The notes beneath the pieces were generated by a model that did no database searches, was not told where the DNA came from, and saw only the letters and a program-made list of their open reading frames with translations. The position numbers and the translations under genes were made by a program. From positions 1 through 36,514 of the forward strand of contig JAQVNR010000003.1 of assembly GCA_028703035.1 (NCBI GenBank): a stretch of 36,514 bases of DNA, in the 5' to 3' direction. This DNA is from Bacilli bacterium. Its GTDB lineage: Bacteria > Bacillota_I > Bacilli_A > RF39 > UBA660. This document shows, in pieces, positions 20,255-29,327 of the stretch. Every line of letters starts with the position of its first letter. The first letter of the stretch is position 1.

Positions 20255-20631
20255 ATAAATTGATTTTAATATGGCATAATGAAGGTTCTAATACAAACGT
20301 AATTGGAGAGTTAATAAAAGAACAAGATTATTATACTTTTAAATATACTAATTTCGAACTAAATGATTTACAACTTTTTTCAGAAAAAGGATTGTTTCCT
20401 GGCTTTTTTGATATTAATACTTTTTATAAAAGTAAATTTCTTTTTCAGAATATAAAAGATAGACTACCTCAGGAAAATAGAGTTGATTATTATAATTTAT
20501 TAGAGCAATATAATATAAAAAATCCAAAAGATGAATTTGAAGTTTTAACAAAAACTGAAGGTAAAATAAATTCTGATAACTTCAAGTTTGTAACTCAAGA
20601 AAAACTATTTGAGTTACAAAAAAATCAATAA
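20251..20631 (+). CDS. Stand-alone HipA N-terminal domain protein (HipS-like)
   Basis: IWHNEGSNTNVIGELIKEQDYYTFKY ... FPGFFD ... LFQNIKDRLPQENRVDYYNLLEQYNI ... FEVLTKTEGKI resembles the HipA N-subdomain. ATGA overlap with the kinase gene. Confidence 0.7.
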   Translation: MNKLILIWHNEGSNTNVIGELIKEQDYYTFKYTNFELNDLQLFSEKGLFPGFFDINTFYKSKFLFQNIKDRLPQENRVDYYNLLEQYNIKNPKDEFEVLTKTEGKINSDNFKFVTQEKLFELQKNQ

Positions 20632-20667
20632 AGTATAAACTTTATAACTAAAACTGATAAAATTATT

Positions 20668-20695
20668 GTCTTTTCACTAGTGAAAAGACTTTTTA
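20668..20695 (+). terminator. Intrinsic terminator
   Basis: GTCTTTTCACTAGTGAAAAGAC followed by T run. Confidence 0.75.
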
Positions 20696-20726
20696 AGTGT
20701 TAGAATATAATTATGAGAGGTATATT

Positions 20727-21104
20727 ATGATTAAGGAATTTAAAGAATTTATTTCTAAGGGAAATGTTTTAGATTTAGCAGTTGGTGTTATTATTGGGGC
20801 TGCGTTTAGTAAAATTGTTTCATCTCTTGTTGCTGATATAATAATGCCGTTCTTTGGAGTTATAACAGGTGGAATCGACTTTACTAGTTATTCTATTACT
20901 TGGAAAGAAGCTAATATAAATTATGGGATGTTTCTTCAAAATATAATAGATTTCTTAATTGTTGCATTCTGTATTTTTATGTTTATAAAAATAATTAATA
21001 AATTTCGTAAAACTGAAGAAGATATAAAAGAAGAAGTTAAGTCTGAAGAAGTTATTCTTTTAACAGAAATAAGAGATAGTCTAAAAAAAATTAATAAAAA
21101 ATAA
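20727..21104 (+). CDS. mscL: Large-conductance mechanosensitive channel MscL
   Basis: [44 protein letters not shown]. Start reassigned to ATG 20727. Confidence 0.97.
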   Translation: MIKEFKEFISKGNVLDLAVGVIIGAAFSKIVSSLVADIIMPFFGVITGGIDFTSYSITWKEANINYGMFLQNIIDFLIVAFCIFMFIKIINKFRKTEEDIKEEVKSEEVILLTEIRDSLKKINKK

Positions 21105-21121
21105 TATAGTTTGGGGGAATT

Positions 21122-21868
21122 ATGGAAATATTAGAGTTTAAACATTTGAAATTAAAAATAAGATTAGAACCATTTATTAATATTATTGGGAGTGTTTCAT
21201 CTGGAAAGACAACTCTTTTAAAAATGATGATTAATAAAATTCCAAGTACTAGTGTCTATATAGATAATAAACCATTATCTTCTTATACTAATGATTTTAA
21301 AAAGAAAAACTTAACTGCTTGCTTAAATGATCTAAAATTTAATACTGAATATGTAAATGAAGAACTTTTATTTTATCAAAAAATCTTAAATGTTGAAGTG
21401 AGTACTGCTTATGATAACATTAAAGCTTTTGATATTTTTTTTAAATTAAGTGAGATTCTTGAGACAAAGATAGAATATTTAACAATAAGTGAAAAAGCAT
21501 TAATAAAAATATTATCGTTACTTATCTTAAATCCGCGGATTTTAGGTATAGATACACTACTTTCATATTTACCATTAGAGATGAAGTTAAAAATTATAAA
21601 ATACGCTAAAAACAATAATATCAGCATTATAAATATAACCTCAACGTCTGAAGAATTATTATTAGGTAGTGATATAATAGTTTTAGATGATTATCAAGTT
21701 AAAGAATATGATACTACTAAGAAAATATTGGAAAAAGAAAAACTTTTATTAGAAATAGGTTTTGAACTTCCTTTTGTAATTTCTCTTAGTAGTGGTTTAA
21801 ATTATTATAATTTATTAAATAAAAAATATTATAGTAATAAAACCTTAGTGAGGGCTATATGGAAGTAA
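21122..21868 (+). CDS. Degenerate ABC ATPase, EcfA-like
   Basis: Walker A GSVSSGKTTLLKMM retained; signature (LTISEKALIKI) and Walker B (ILGIDTLLSYL) degenerate; C-terminal GFELPFVISLSSGL resembles EcfA. Confidence 0.7.
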   Translation: MEILEFKHLKLKIRLEPFINIIGSVSSGKTTLLKMMINKIPSTSVYIDNKPLSSYTNDFKKKNLTACLNDLKFNTEYVNEELLFYQKILNVEVSTAYDNIKAFDIFFKLSEILETKIEYLTISEKALIKILSLLILNPRILGIDTLLSYLPLEMKLKIIKYAKNNNISIINITSTSEELLLGSDIIVLDDYQVKEYDTTKKILEKEKLLLEIGFELPFVISLSSGLNYYNLLNKKYYSNKTLVRAIWK

Positions 21869-22476
21869 TGTTTGTTAGAAAAATAGAAAATAATTATTTT
21901 AAAAATAAAAATATAATTGGGCTTATAGGTGAATATTCTGATTTATTATCATTGGTAAACAAACCAGATAAAATAAACACAAATTTTAACCAAACAGTTA
22001 AAAAGTGTCTAGGTAAAGAAACATATTTAATTGAAAACTTTTCTTTAAATAAAGATATAGTAAATAAAAAAATTAAAAATTTATCTCAAACAGAGTTAAA
22101 AATATTAACTTTAATAAAAACAATTGAGATAAATCCTGAATTAATTATTTTAAAAAATTTTGAAATAGGTATTAATGAAAAATATTTAAATACAATAGTT
22201 AAGTTTTTAAAAAATATTAATATTGAAAGAAAAATTAAAATAGTTGTTTTAAGTAATAATCCACTGTTTTTAAATAAAATAACTAAAACAATAATTATTA
22301 TGAAAAATAATATTATTAAATATCAAGGAGAAATAATACCCGCTATTGCTAGTGGATTATTACCTAAGCCTGAAATTATTAAGTTTATTGATTTAGCTAA
22401 TAAAAAAGGTGCTGGTCTTGATTATACATTAGATGGTAAAGAATTGTTAAAAGATATATATAGGAGTGTTTATTAA
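21859..22476 (+). CDS. Degenerate EcfA-like protein without Walker A
   Basis: IIGLIGEYSDLLSLVNK replaces the P-loop; NLSQTELKILTLIKTIEINPELIILKNFEIGI is a relic of signature/Walker B; overlaps its neighbours, then truA. Confidence 0.6.
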   Translation: MEVMFVRKIENNYFKNKNIIGLIGEYSDLLSLVNKPDKINTNFNQTVKKCLGKETYLIENFSLNKDIVNKKIKNLSQTELKILTLIKTIEINPELIILKNFEIGINEKYLNTIVKFLKNINIERKIKIVVLSNNPLFLNKITKTIIIMKNNIIKYQGEIIPAIASGLLPKPEIIKFIDLANKKGAGLDYTLDGKELLKDIYRSVY

Positions 22477-23201
22477 TGATGCGGTTTTTAGCTGGTGTAA
22501 GATATGATGGAAGTAAATATTATGGATTTCAAAAATTAAAAGATAAAAAAACAGTTCAAGGAGAACTAGAAAAAGCAATAAGTAAAATTAATAAAAAGCC
22601 AACCTCTATAAAAGGTGCGGGAAGAACTGATCGAGGAGTTCATGCTTATAAACAGATTATTCATTTTGATTTAGATATTGATATTAGTCCTAAATCACTT
22701 ACTAAAGCAATTAATTCTATTATTGATAAAGGAATATTTGTTAATTACTGCCAGGTTGTTAACAATAATTTTCATTCAAGATTTAAAGTTAAAAGAAAAA
22801 CATATGAATATAGATTAAATATTGGCCCATTTGATCCATTAATCGATGATTATATTTATAATTATAATCACTCTCTAAATATTAATAAAATGAAACAGGG
22901 AGCTAAATATTTATTGGGTTATCATTCTTTTGAAGCTTATGTTTGTGGCAAAAGAAATCATTATAATACAGCTTTATTTTCAATAAAAATAAAAAAGAAA
23001 AATAATATTTTAATTATAACTTTTGAAGGACAAAGTTTTTACCAATATATGGTTAGGAATTTAGTTGGAGCCTTAATTATGGTAGGGGAAGAAAAAATAA
23101 AACCAATAGCTTTAAAAGAAATGTTAATTAAAAGAAAGAATATTTATCATTATAGTAATGCTCCAGCACAGGGGTTATATTTAATTGATATAAAGTATTA
23201 A
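22476..23201 (+). CDS. truA: tRNA pseudouridine(38-40) synthase TruA
   Basis: VRYDGSKYYGFQ; IKGAGRTDRGVHAYKQ; FYQYMVRNLVGALIMVGE. Confidence 0.97.
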   Translation: MMRFLAGVRYDGSKYYGFQKLKDKKTVQGELEKAISKINKKPTSIKGAGRTDRGVHAYKQIIHFDLDIDISPKSLTKAINSIIDKGIFVNYCQVVNNNFHSRFKVKRKTYEYRLNIGPFDPLIDDYIYNYNHSLNINKMKQGAKYLLGYHSFEAYVCGKRNHYNTALFSIKIKKKNNILIITFEGQSFYQYMVRNLVGALIMVGEEKIKPIALKEMLIKRKNIYHYSNAPAQGLYLIDIKY

Positions 23202-23242
23202 ACCTTTATAATAGACAAAACTTAACATAATTCATATTATAT

Positions 23243-23262
23243 ATAATTGAATATTCAATTAT
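23243..23262. promoter_or_regulatory. 20-bp palindrome upstream of cysE
   Basis: ATAATTGAATATTCAATTAT, perfect dyad directly before the SD GGGGGAG. Confidence 0.45.
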
Positions 23263-23272
23263 AGGGGGAGTT

Positions 23273-23788
23273 ATGTTAAAAAAATTAATAGATGATGCTA
23301 AAAATATCCAAATAAAAGATCCTGCGGCTAAAAATATTTTATATGTAATATTTTTATATCCAGGATTTCATATTCTTATTTGGCATAGACTAGCACATTT
23401 TTTTTATAAAATACATTTTTATTTCTTAGCCAGGTTATTATCTCAGTTAGCAAGATTTTTTACTGGAATTGAAATACATCCAGGGGCCAAAATCGGCAAA
23501 AGATTATTTATTGATCATGGAATGGGAATCGTAATAGGAGAAACTGCAGAAGTGGGTGATGACTGCACTATTTATCATAATGTCACTTTAGGTGGTACTG
23601 GTAAAGATAAAGATAAAAGACATCCTACCCTTGGCAATAATGTTATGGTAGGATCTGGTGCTAAAGTACTAGGACCAATACTTATTGGTAATAATGTTAA
23701 AATAGGGGCTAATGCGGTTGTATTAGAAGAAGTAAAAGATAATACTACAGTAGTAGGAGTGCCTGCTAAAGAAGTTATAAGGCATTAA
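23273..23788 (+). CDS. cysE: Serine O-acetyltransferase
   Basis: [68 protein letters not shown]. Confidence 0.96.
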   Translation: MLKKLIDDAKNIQIKDPAAKNILYVIFLYPGFHILIWHRLAHFFYKIHFYFLARLLSQLARFFTGIEIHPGAKIGKRLFIDHGMGIVIGETAEVGDDCTIYHNVTLGGTGKDKDKRHPTLGNNVMVGSGAKVLGPILIGNNVKIGANAVVLEEVKDNTTVVGVPAKEVIRH

Positions 23789-23942
23789 TAAATTGATGTC
23801 TTATTTAGTTGAATTTATAATTATTACTAGATTTTAATTAGCAAAGTAAGCCAAAACAAAATAGTCAATTAAATGTATTGAATTACTTTTTTTATATTTT
23901 TATGGTTTTATGAGGTATAATAATACCTAGGGAAGTGATTTC

Positions 23943-24977
23943 ATGGAGTGGACTGTTAATGGTCACCATATTTTACTAATAATTGGAGTTACATTTTTTG
24001 CTAGTTTACTATTAGTACCAATCATAAAAAAAACCGCTCTACATGTAGGAGCAGTCGATGTACCTGATGAAAGAAAGGTTCATAAAAAGCCAATTCCAAG
24101 GCTAGGCGGGCTGGCAATATTTCTTGCTTTTCTAACAGGTTATATATTTTTTGCGGAGCATAATGTTCAAATGTTGTCAATTTTAATAGGAAGTTTTATA
24201 ATTATTTTATTAGGCATATTTGATGATATAAAGCCAATAAAAGCTAGATACAAATTTATTATCCAAATTTTAGCGTCCTCAGTAGTAGTATTATATGGAA
24301 ATATTTCTTTAACAGAAATAAGCGCTTTTGGAATAAATTTAAGTTTTGAAGCTTGGAGCTATCCTTTGACAATAATTTTTATTACCGCTATTATTAATGC
24401 AATTAATTTTATCGATGGCCTAGATGGCCTTGCAGCTGGTGTTAGTACAATTTATTTTGCAACAATTGCAATAATTGCATTTATTTTAAATCGGATCGGC
24501 GGGCTAGATACCATATTATGTTTATTGATGTTAGGATCGACATTAGGTTTTTTAGTTTATAATTTTAATCCAGCCTCAATTTTTATGGGAGATACTGGTA
24601 GTATGTTTTTAGGTTTTATGATTGCAGTTATTGCACTTCTTGGTTATAAAGCTGCAACTGTTACTTCTTTAATAGTACCTATTTTAGTGTTGTTTTTACC
24701 AATAATAGATACCTTTTTCGCTATTTTTAGAAGGATTATTAAAGGAGAAAATATTGGTAAACCAGATAAGGAACATATTCATCATCAATTACTTAAGCTA
24801 AATAAATCAACTAAGAAAACAGTATTCATTATGTATGGAATCAGTTTATTATGTGCTTTAATTTCAATTTTTTATGCTCTGGGTGATAATAATAAGGCGA
24901 TTCTTTTATATATAGGACTATTACTTGTAGTAGCGTTTTTAATATTTAAAACCGATATATTATTTAAACAAAAATAG
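23943..24977 (+). CDS. tagO: Undecaprenyl-phosphate GlcNAc-1-phosphate transferase, TagO/WecA-like
   Basis: VDVPDERKVHKKPIPRLGGLAIF; GIFDDIKPI; NAINFIDGLDGLAAG; FMGDTGSMFLG; HIHHQLL. Confidence 0.93.
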   Translation: MEWTVNGHHILLIIGVTFFASLLLVPIIKKTALHVGAVDVPDERKVHKKPIPRLGGLAIFLAFLTGYIFFAEHNVQMLSILIGSFIIILLGIFDDIKPIKARYKFIIQILASSVVVLYGNISLTEISAFGINLSFEAWSYPLTIIFITAIINAINFIDGLDGLAAGVSTIYFATIAIIAFILNRIGGLDTILCLLMLGSTLGFLVYNFNPASIFMGDTGSMFLGFMIAVIALLGYKAATVTSLIVPILVLFLPIIDTFFAIFRRIIKGENIGKPDKEHIHHQLLKLNKSTKKTVFIMYGISLLCALISIFYALGDNNKAILLYIGLLLVVAFLIFKTDILFKQK

Positions 24978-25065
24978 TAAATTAAAATTATTTTCTTTTT
25001 TGCTTTATAGTTTACAAAAAAAGATAATTATAATGAAAAAGCAATCAAAAAATGATATTATATAG

Positions 25066-25815
25066 ATGGTGAGAAGAATAATGAAAGATAATATTTTGGG
25101 TTTTGACGTTGTTTCATCAAATTATGAATCTTTAATACATAACATATTTATAGATATTAATAATGATGAAAAAATTTTTATAGTAAATATTAATCCTTTT
25201 ATTATTATGAATTATTGTAATAAACCAGATATAATAAAAAAGCTTAATCAAGAGAAGTATCAAATTGCAGATGGTATCGGAATTGTTTGGGCATCAAAAT
25301 TCAATAAAAGACTAATTAAAGAAAGAATTACTGGAATTGACTTCATGATTAAAATGTGTGAGCAAGCAGCAAAAGATTGTAAAAAAATATTTTTATGTGG
25401 GGCTAAGCCTGAGGTTGTTAAGAAAGCCAAAAAAAATTTAGAGATTAAATATAAAAATATAAAAATAGTCGGGACATGTAGTGGATATGTCTCTGAATTA
25501 GAAATGATTAAAGCAATAAATAAAACTAATGCCGACATTGTATTTGTAGCACTTGGTTCTCCAAAGCAAGAAATGTTTATTTTAAATAATAAAGAAAATT
25601 TAAAATATAAAGTTATAATGCCCGTAGGTGGGTCATTTGATGTAATTTCCGGTAATATTAAAAGAGCGCCAAATTTATTTATAAAAACAAATACTGAATG
25701 GTTATATAGAATCATAAAAGAACCAAAAAGAATAATTAGAAACTTTAGTTTAATAAAGTTTGTATTCTTAATTATTTTTAATAAAAAGAAAAAGGAGAAT
25801 AATTATGTTAATTAA
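25066..25815 (+). CDS. tagA: WecG/TagA/CpsF family glycosyltransferase
   Basis: YQIADGIGIVWASK; LCGAKPEVVKKAKKNLEIKY; DIVFVALGSPKQEMFI; MPVGGSFDVISGNIKRAPNLF. Confidence 0.93.
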   Translation: MVRRIMKDNILGFDVVSSNYESLIHNIFIDINNDEKIFIVNINPFIIMNYCNKPDIIKKLNQEKYQIADGIGIVWASKFNKRLIKERITGIDFMIKMCEQAAKDCKKIFLCGAKPEVVKKAKKNLEIKYKNIKIVGTCSGYVSELEMIKAINKTNADIVFVALGSPKQEMFILNNKENLKYKVIMPVGGSFDVISGNIKRAPNLFIKTNTEWLYRIIKEPKRIIRNFSLIKFVFLIIFNKKKKENNYVN

Positions 25816-26614
25816 AAATATATATCATAATTTAGTAAAATATAAATTTTTATTAACAGAACTTGTTAAAAGAGATTTTAAAATAAAATATAAAAGAAGT
25901 GTATTAGGAGTATTATGGAGTATTTTATATCCACTTCTTATGATGAGTGTTATGGCTTTAATTTTTTCCCATATGTTTAAATTTAATATGGAAGGAGTTA
26001 ATTTTTTAGTATATTTAATGACTGGTTTAGTAATATTTAATTATTTTTCTGAAGCAACTAATAATTGTTTAACTGCTATAACTGGTAATTTTAGTTTGAT
26101 TAATAAAGTATATATTCCAAAATATATTTTTCCCCTTGCAAAATGCTTATTCGCTGGAATAAATTTCCTTTTCACTTTAATTCCATTATTCCTAATTGTA
26201 TTTGTAACAGGTAATGAAATAGAAGGAACAAAATGTTATTTAAACATATATTATTTGATCATTCCGTTTATATTTTTATGTACTTTAATGTTTACATTAG
26301 GTGTTGGTTATTTTTTATCTACACTAACTGTGTTTGTAAGAGATGTAATTTATATATGGGGAATATTATTAACCATTTTAAATTATTTTACACCAATTTT
26401 TTATCCAATTGTAATTTTACCAAGTTGGCTTCAGGCTATAATAAAATTTAACCCTTTATATTTATATATAAATTCAATGAGAGAAATAATATTATTTTCT
26501 CAAATGCCAACTATTAAAACAATGATTGCAGTTTTCTTATCAGGATTTATTACTATGATAATTGGAATGTTTATATTTAAAAAGAAACAAGATAAGTTTA
26601 TATATTATGCTTAA
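25805..26614 (+). CDS. Polysaccharide/teichoic acid ABC transporter permease (TagG/Wzm-like)
   Basis: LVKRDFKIKYKRSVLGVLWSILYPLLMMSVMALIFS; six TM helices. Confidence 0.92.
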   Translation: MLIKNIYHNLVKYKFLLTELVKRDFKIKYKRSVLGVLWSILYPLLMMSVMALIFSHMFKFNMEGVNFLVYLMTGLVIFNYFSEATNNCLTAITGNFSLINKVYIPKYIFPLAKCLFAGINFLFTLIPLFLIVFVTGNEIEGTKCYLNIYYLIIPFIFLCTLMFTLGVGYFLSTLTVFVRDVIYIWGILLTILNYFTPIFYPIVILPSWLQAIIKFNPLYLYINSMREIILFSQMPTIKTMIAVFLSGFITMIIGMFIFKKKQDKFIYYA

Positions 26615-26626
26615 AAGAGGTGGATT

Positions 26627-27367
26627 ATGATAAAAATAGAAAATGTATCTATGAAATTTAATTTAGGAGTAGAAACAGATAATTCTTTAAAGATGATATT
26701 TATAAGATTATTTAATCCTAAAAAAAGGAATAAAAAACAATATTTTTGGGCTTTAAAAGATATTGATTTTAATATTCAAAAAGGAGAAGTTGTAGGTATT
26801 GTTGGTGCAAATGGTGCAGGCAAAAGTACAATTTTAAAAGTAGTAAGTGGTGTTATGAAACCTACTAAAGGTATTGTAGAAGCAAATGGGAAAATATCAC
26901 CAATGATTGAATTAGGAGCTGGCTTTGATGGAGAATTAACTGCTAGAGAAAACATTTATTTAAATGGTGCTATATTAGGATATTCAAAAGAAATGTTAGA
27001 TGAAAAATTTGAAGAAATAGTAGAGTTTTCAGAATTAAGAGATTTTTTAGATGTACCCGTTAAGAATTTTTCATCAGGTATGACGGCAAAATTAGCATTT
27101 TCAATATCAACTATTGTAGATCCTGAAATATTAATAGTTGATGAAATATTATCCGTTGGGGATATTAAATTTCAAGAAAAAAGTAAAAATAAAATGATGT
27201 CATTGATTAAAGGTGGTACTACGGTTATATATGTATCACACTCTCTACAGTCGATAAAGGACTTATGCACTAAGGCTATATGGCTTGATAAGGGAGAATT
27301 AGTAATGATGGGAAATGTTAATGAAGTATGTGATGCTTATTATGATAAGCAAATGGAAAAGCAATAA
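26627..27367 (+). CDS. Polysaccharide/teichoic acid ABC transporter ATPase (TagH/Wzt-like, no C-terminal extension)
   Basis: GIVGANGAGKSTILKVVSGVMKPTKG; SPMIELGAGFDGELTARENIYLNG; VKNFSSGMTAKLAFS; ILIVDEILSVGD. Confidence 0.94.
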   Translation: MIKIENVSMKFNLGVETDNSLKMIFIRLFNPKKRNKKQYFWALKDIDFNIQKGEVVGIVGANGAGKSTILKVVSGVMKPTKGIVEANGKISPMIELGAGFDGELTARENIYLNGAILGYSKEMLDEKFEEIVEFSELRDFLDVPVKNFSSGMTAKLAFSISTIVDPEILIVDEILSVGDIKFQEKSKNKMMSLIKGGTTVIYVSHSLQSIKDLCTKAIWLDKGELVMMGNVNEVCDAYYDKQMEKQ

Positions 27368-27401
27368 CAAATGTGATAAAATTTAAATTAGAGGTGAAAG
27401 T

Positions 27402-28376
27402 ATGGTAATAACTAAAACTCCTTTCAGAGTGAGTTTATGTGGTGGGGGAAGTGACCTACCGGCATTTTATGAAAAGCACGGGGGTTGTGTAATAAGTACA
27501 ACAATTAATAAATATATGTACATTACATCTCATCCAGCATTTAATAAAAATAATACAGTAGTAAAATATTCGAAAACAGAAAGTGTTGAAGATATAAATG
27601 AAATTGAACACTCAATTTTTAGAGAATGTTTAAAACAAGAAGGTTTAGAAGGATTAGAGTTAACCTCTATTGCTGATATACCTCAAGGAACAGGACTAGG
27701 ATCATCTAGCTCATTTACTGTTGGGTTAATTAAAAATCTAAAATGTCACAAAAGAGAATATATATCAGATGAAGAAGTAGCAGAAGCAGCTTGTGATATG
27801 GAAATCAACAAATTAGGAAATCCAATTGGTAAACAAGACCAATATGCGGCTGCATTTGGTGGTTTAAACTATTACCAATTCAATAAAGATGGATCAGTTT
27901 TTGTAGAACCAGTTTTAATGTCTCATGATTCATATAAACAACTAGAAAAAAATTTAATTATGCTTTATGTTGGCGGAGAACATAGTGCTTCAGAAATTTT
28001 AAAAGAACAATCAAAAAATGTAAAAAGTGGAGATAAAGAAGCAGGTCAAAAAAGAATAGTAGAATTAACTCATGAATTAAAATACGAGTTAGAACACGAT
28101 AATATTGATTTTGTAGGAAAAGCTTTACATGAAAATTGGTTGATTAAGAAAACATTAGCTAGCGGGATAAGTAATCCAAAGTTTGATGAATGGTATGATA
28201 AAGCTATAAAAAATGGTGCCACTGGCGGGAAAATTTTAGGGGCTGGCGGTAGTGGATTTTTCTTGTTTTATGTACCAGAAGAAAAACAAGATACATTTAG
28301 AAAAGAAATGAATGAATTACCAGAAATGGAATTTAAATTTGATCATCAAGGAACAACAGCAATATTCGTAAATTAA
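27402..28376 (+). CDS. hddA: D-glycero-alpha-D-manno-heptose-7-phosphate kinase (GHMP family, HddA-like)
   Basis: ITKTPFRVSLCGGGSDLPAFYEKHGGCVISTTINKYMYI; PQGTGLGSSSSFTVGL; GATGGKILGAGGSGFFLFY. Confidence 0.88.
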   Translation: MVITKTPFRVSLCGGGSDLPAFYEKHGGCVISTTINKYMYITSHPAFNKNNTVVKYSKTESVEDINEIEHSIFRECLKQEGLEGLELTSIADIPQGTGLGSSSSFTVGLIKNLKCHKREYISDEEVAEAACDMEINKLGNPIGKQDQYAAAFGGLNYYQFNKDGSVFVEPVLMSHDSYKQLEKNLIMLYVGGEHSASEILKEQSKNVKSGDKEAGQKRIVELTHELKYELEHDNIDFVGKALHENWLIKKTLASGISNPKFDEWYDKAIKNGATGGKILGAGGSGFFLFYVPEEKQDTFRKEMNELPEMEFKFDHQGTTAIFVN

Positions 28377-28386
28377 GGAGGAAGAT

Positions 28387-29325
28387 ATGAAAATATTAGT
28401 AACAGGTGGAGCAGGTTTTATTGGAACCCATTTAGTAGAAAGATTATTAAAAGAAAATCATAAAGTTATTTCTGTTGATAATTTCACTTTAGGAAAACAA
28501 GAAAATGTTGATAAATTTAATAACAATAGTAATTTTAAATTTTATAATATTGATATTGATAATACAGAATTATTTTGTGAAACTCTAAAAAGTGAAGAAA
28601 TTGATTATATTTATCATTTAGCAGCAAATTCAGATATACAAAAAGGTGGGAAAAATCCATTAGTAGATTACAATGATACTTTTATGACAACTTTTAGTGT
28701 ACTTGAGTTAATGAGAAGAAAAAATATTAAGAATTTATTCTTTTCTTCTACATCGGCAATATATGGAGATGAAAACGGTGAAAATGTTCATGAGGATCTA
28801 GGTGCTTTATTACCTATTTCTTATTATGGTGGAGCTAAATTTGCTAGTGAAAACTTTATTTCTTCATATGCTTTTATGAATGATTTAAATGTGGTAACAT
28901 TTAGATTTCCAAATGTTATTGGTCCTAATTTAACACATGGAGTAATATTTGATTTTGTTAAAAAATTAAAAAATAATCCTAATGAATTAGAAATATTAGG
29001 AGATGGGACACAAACTAAACCATACATTTATGTACTAGATTTAGTAGATTGTATTATGCAAATGACTGAAAAGATGAAACCTGGTGTTGTTATATATAAT
29101 GTTGGAGTAGAAACAGCTACTACTGTAACTGAAATTGCGGATATTGTATGCGAAGTATTAGGTTACAAAAATGTTAAATATAACTATACTGGTGGATCTG
29201 GTGGTTGGAAAGGTGATGTTCCTAAATTTCAATATGATTTAACTAAAATTCATAATGCAGGGTGGAGAGCAAAATATACATCAAATGAAGCAGTTAGAAA
29301 AACTGCTGAATTAATAGAGGATTAA
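28387..29325 (+). CDS. NAD-dependent sugar-nucleotide epimerase/dehydratase (SDR)
   Basis: ILVTGGAGFIGTHLVERLL; YHLAANSDI; FFSSTSAIYGD; SYYGGAKFASE; FRFPNVIGP. Confidence 0.9.
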   Translation: MKILVTGGAGFIGTHLVERLLKENHKVISVDNFTLGKQENVDKFNNNSNFKFYNIDIDNTELFCETLKSEEIDYIYHLAANSDIQKGGKNPLVDYNDTFMTTFSVLELMRRKNIKNLFFSSTSAIYGDENGENVHEDLGALLPISYYGGAKFASENFISSYAFMNDLNVVTFRFPNVIGPNLTHGVIFDFVKKLKNNPNELEILGDGTQTKPYIYVLDLVDCIMQMTEKMKPGVVIYNVGVETATTVTEIADIVCEVLGYKNVKYNYTGGSGGWKGDVPKFQYDLTKIHNAGWRAKYTSNEAVRKTAELIED

Positions 29326-29327
29326 TA

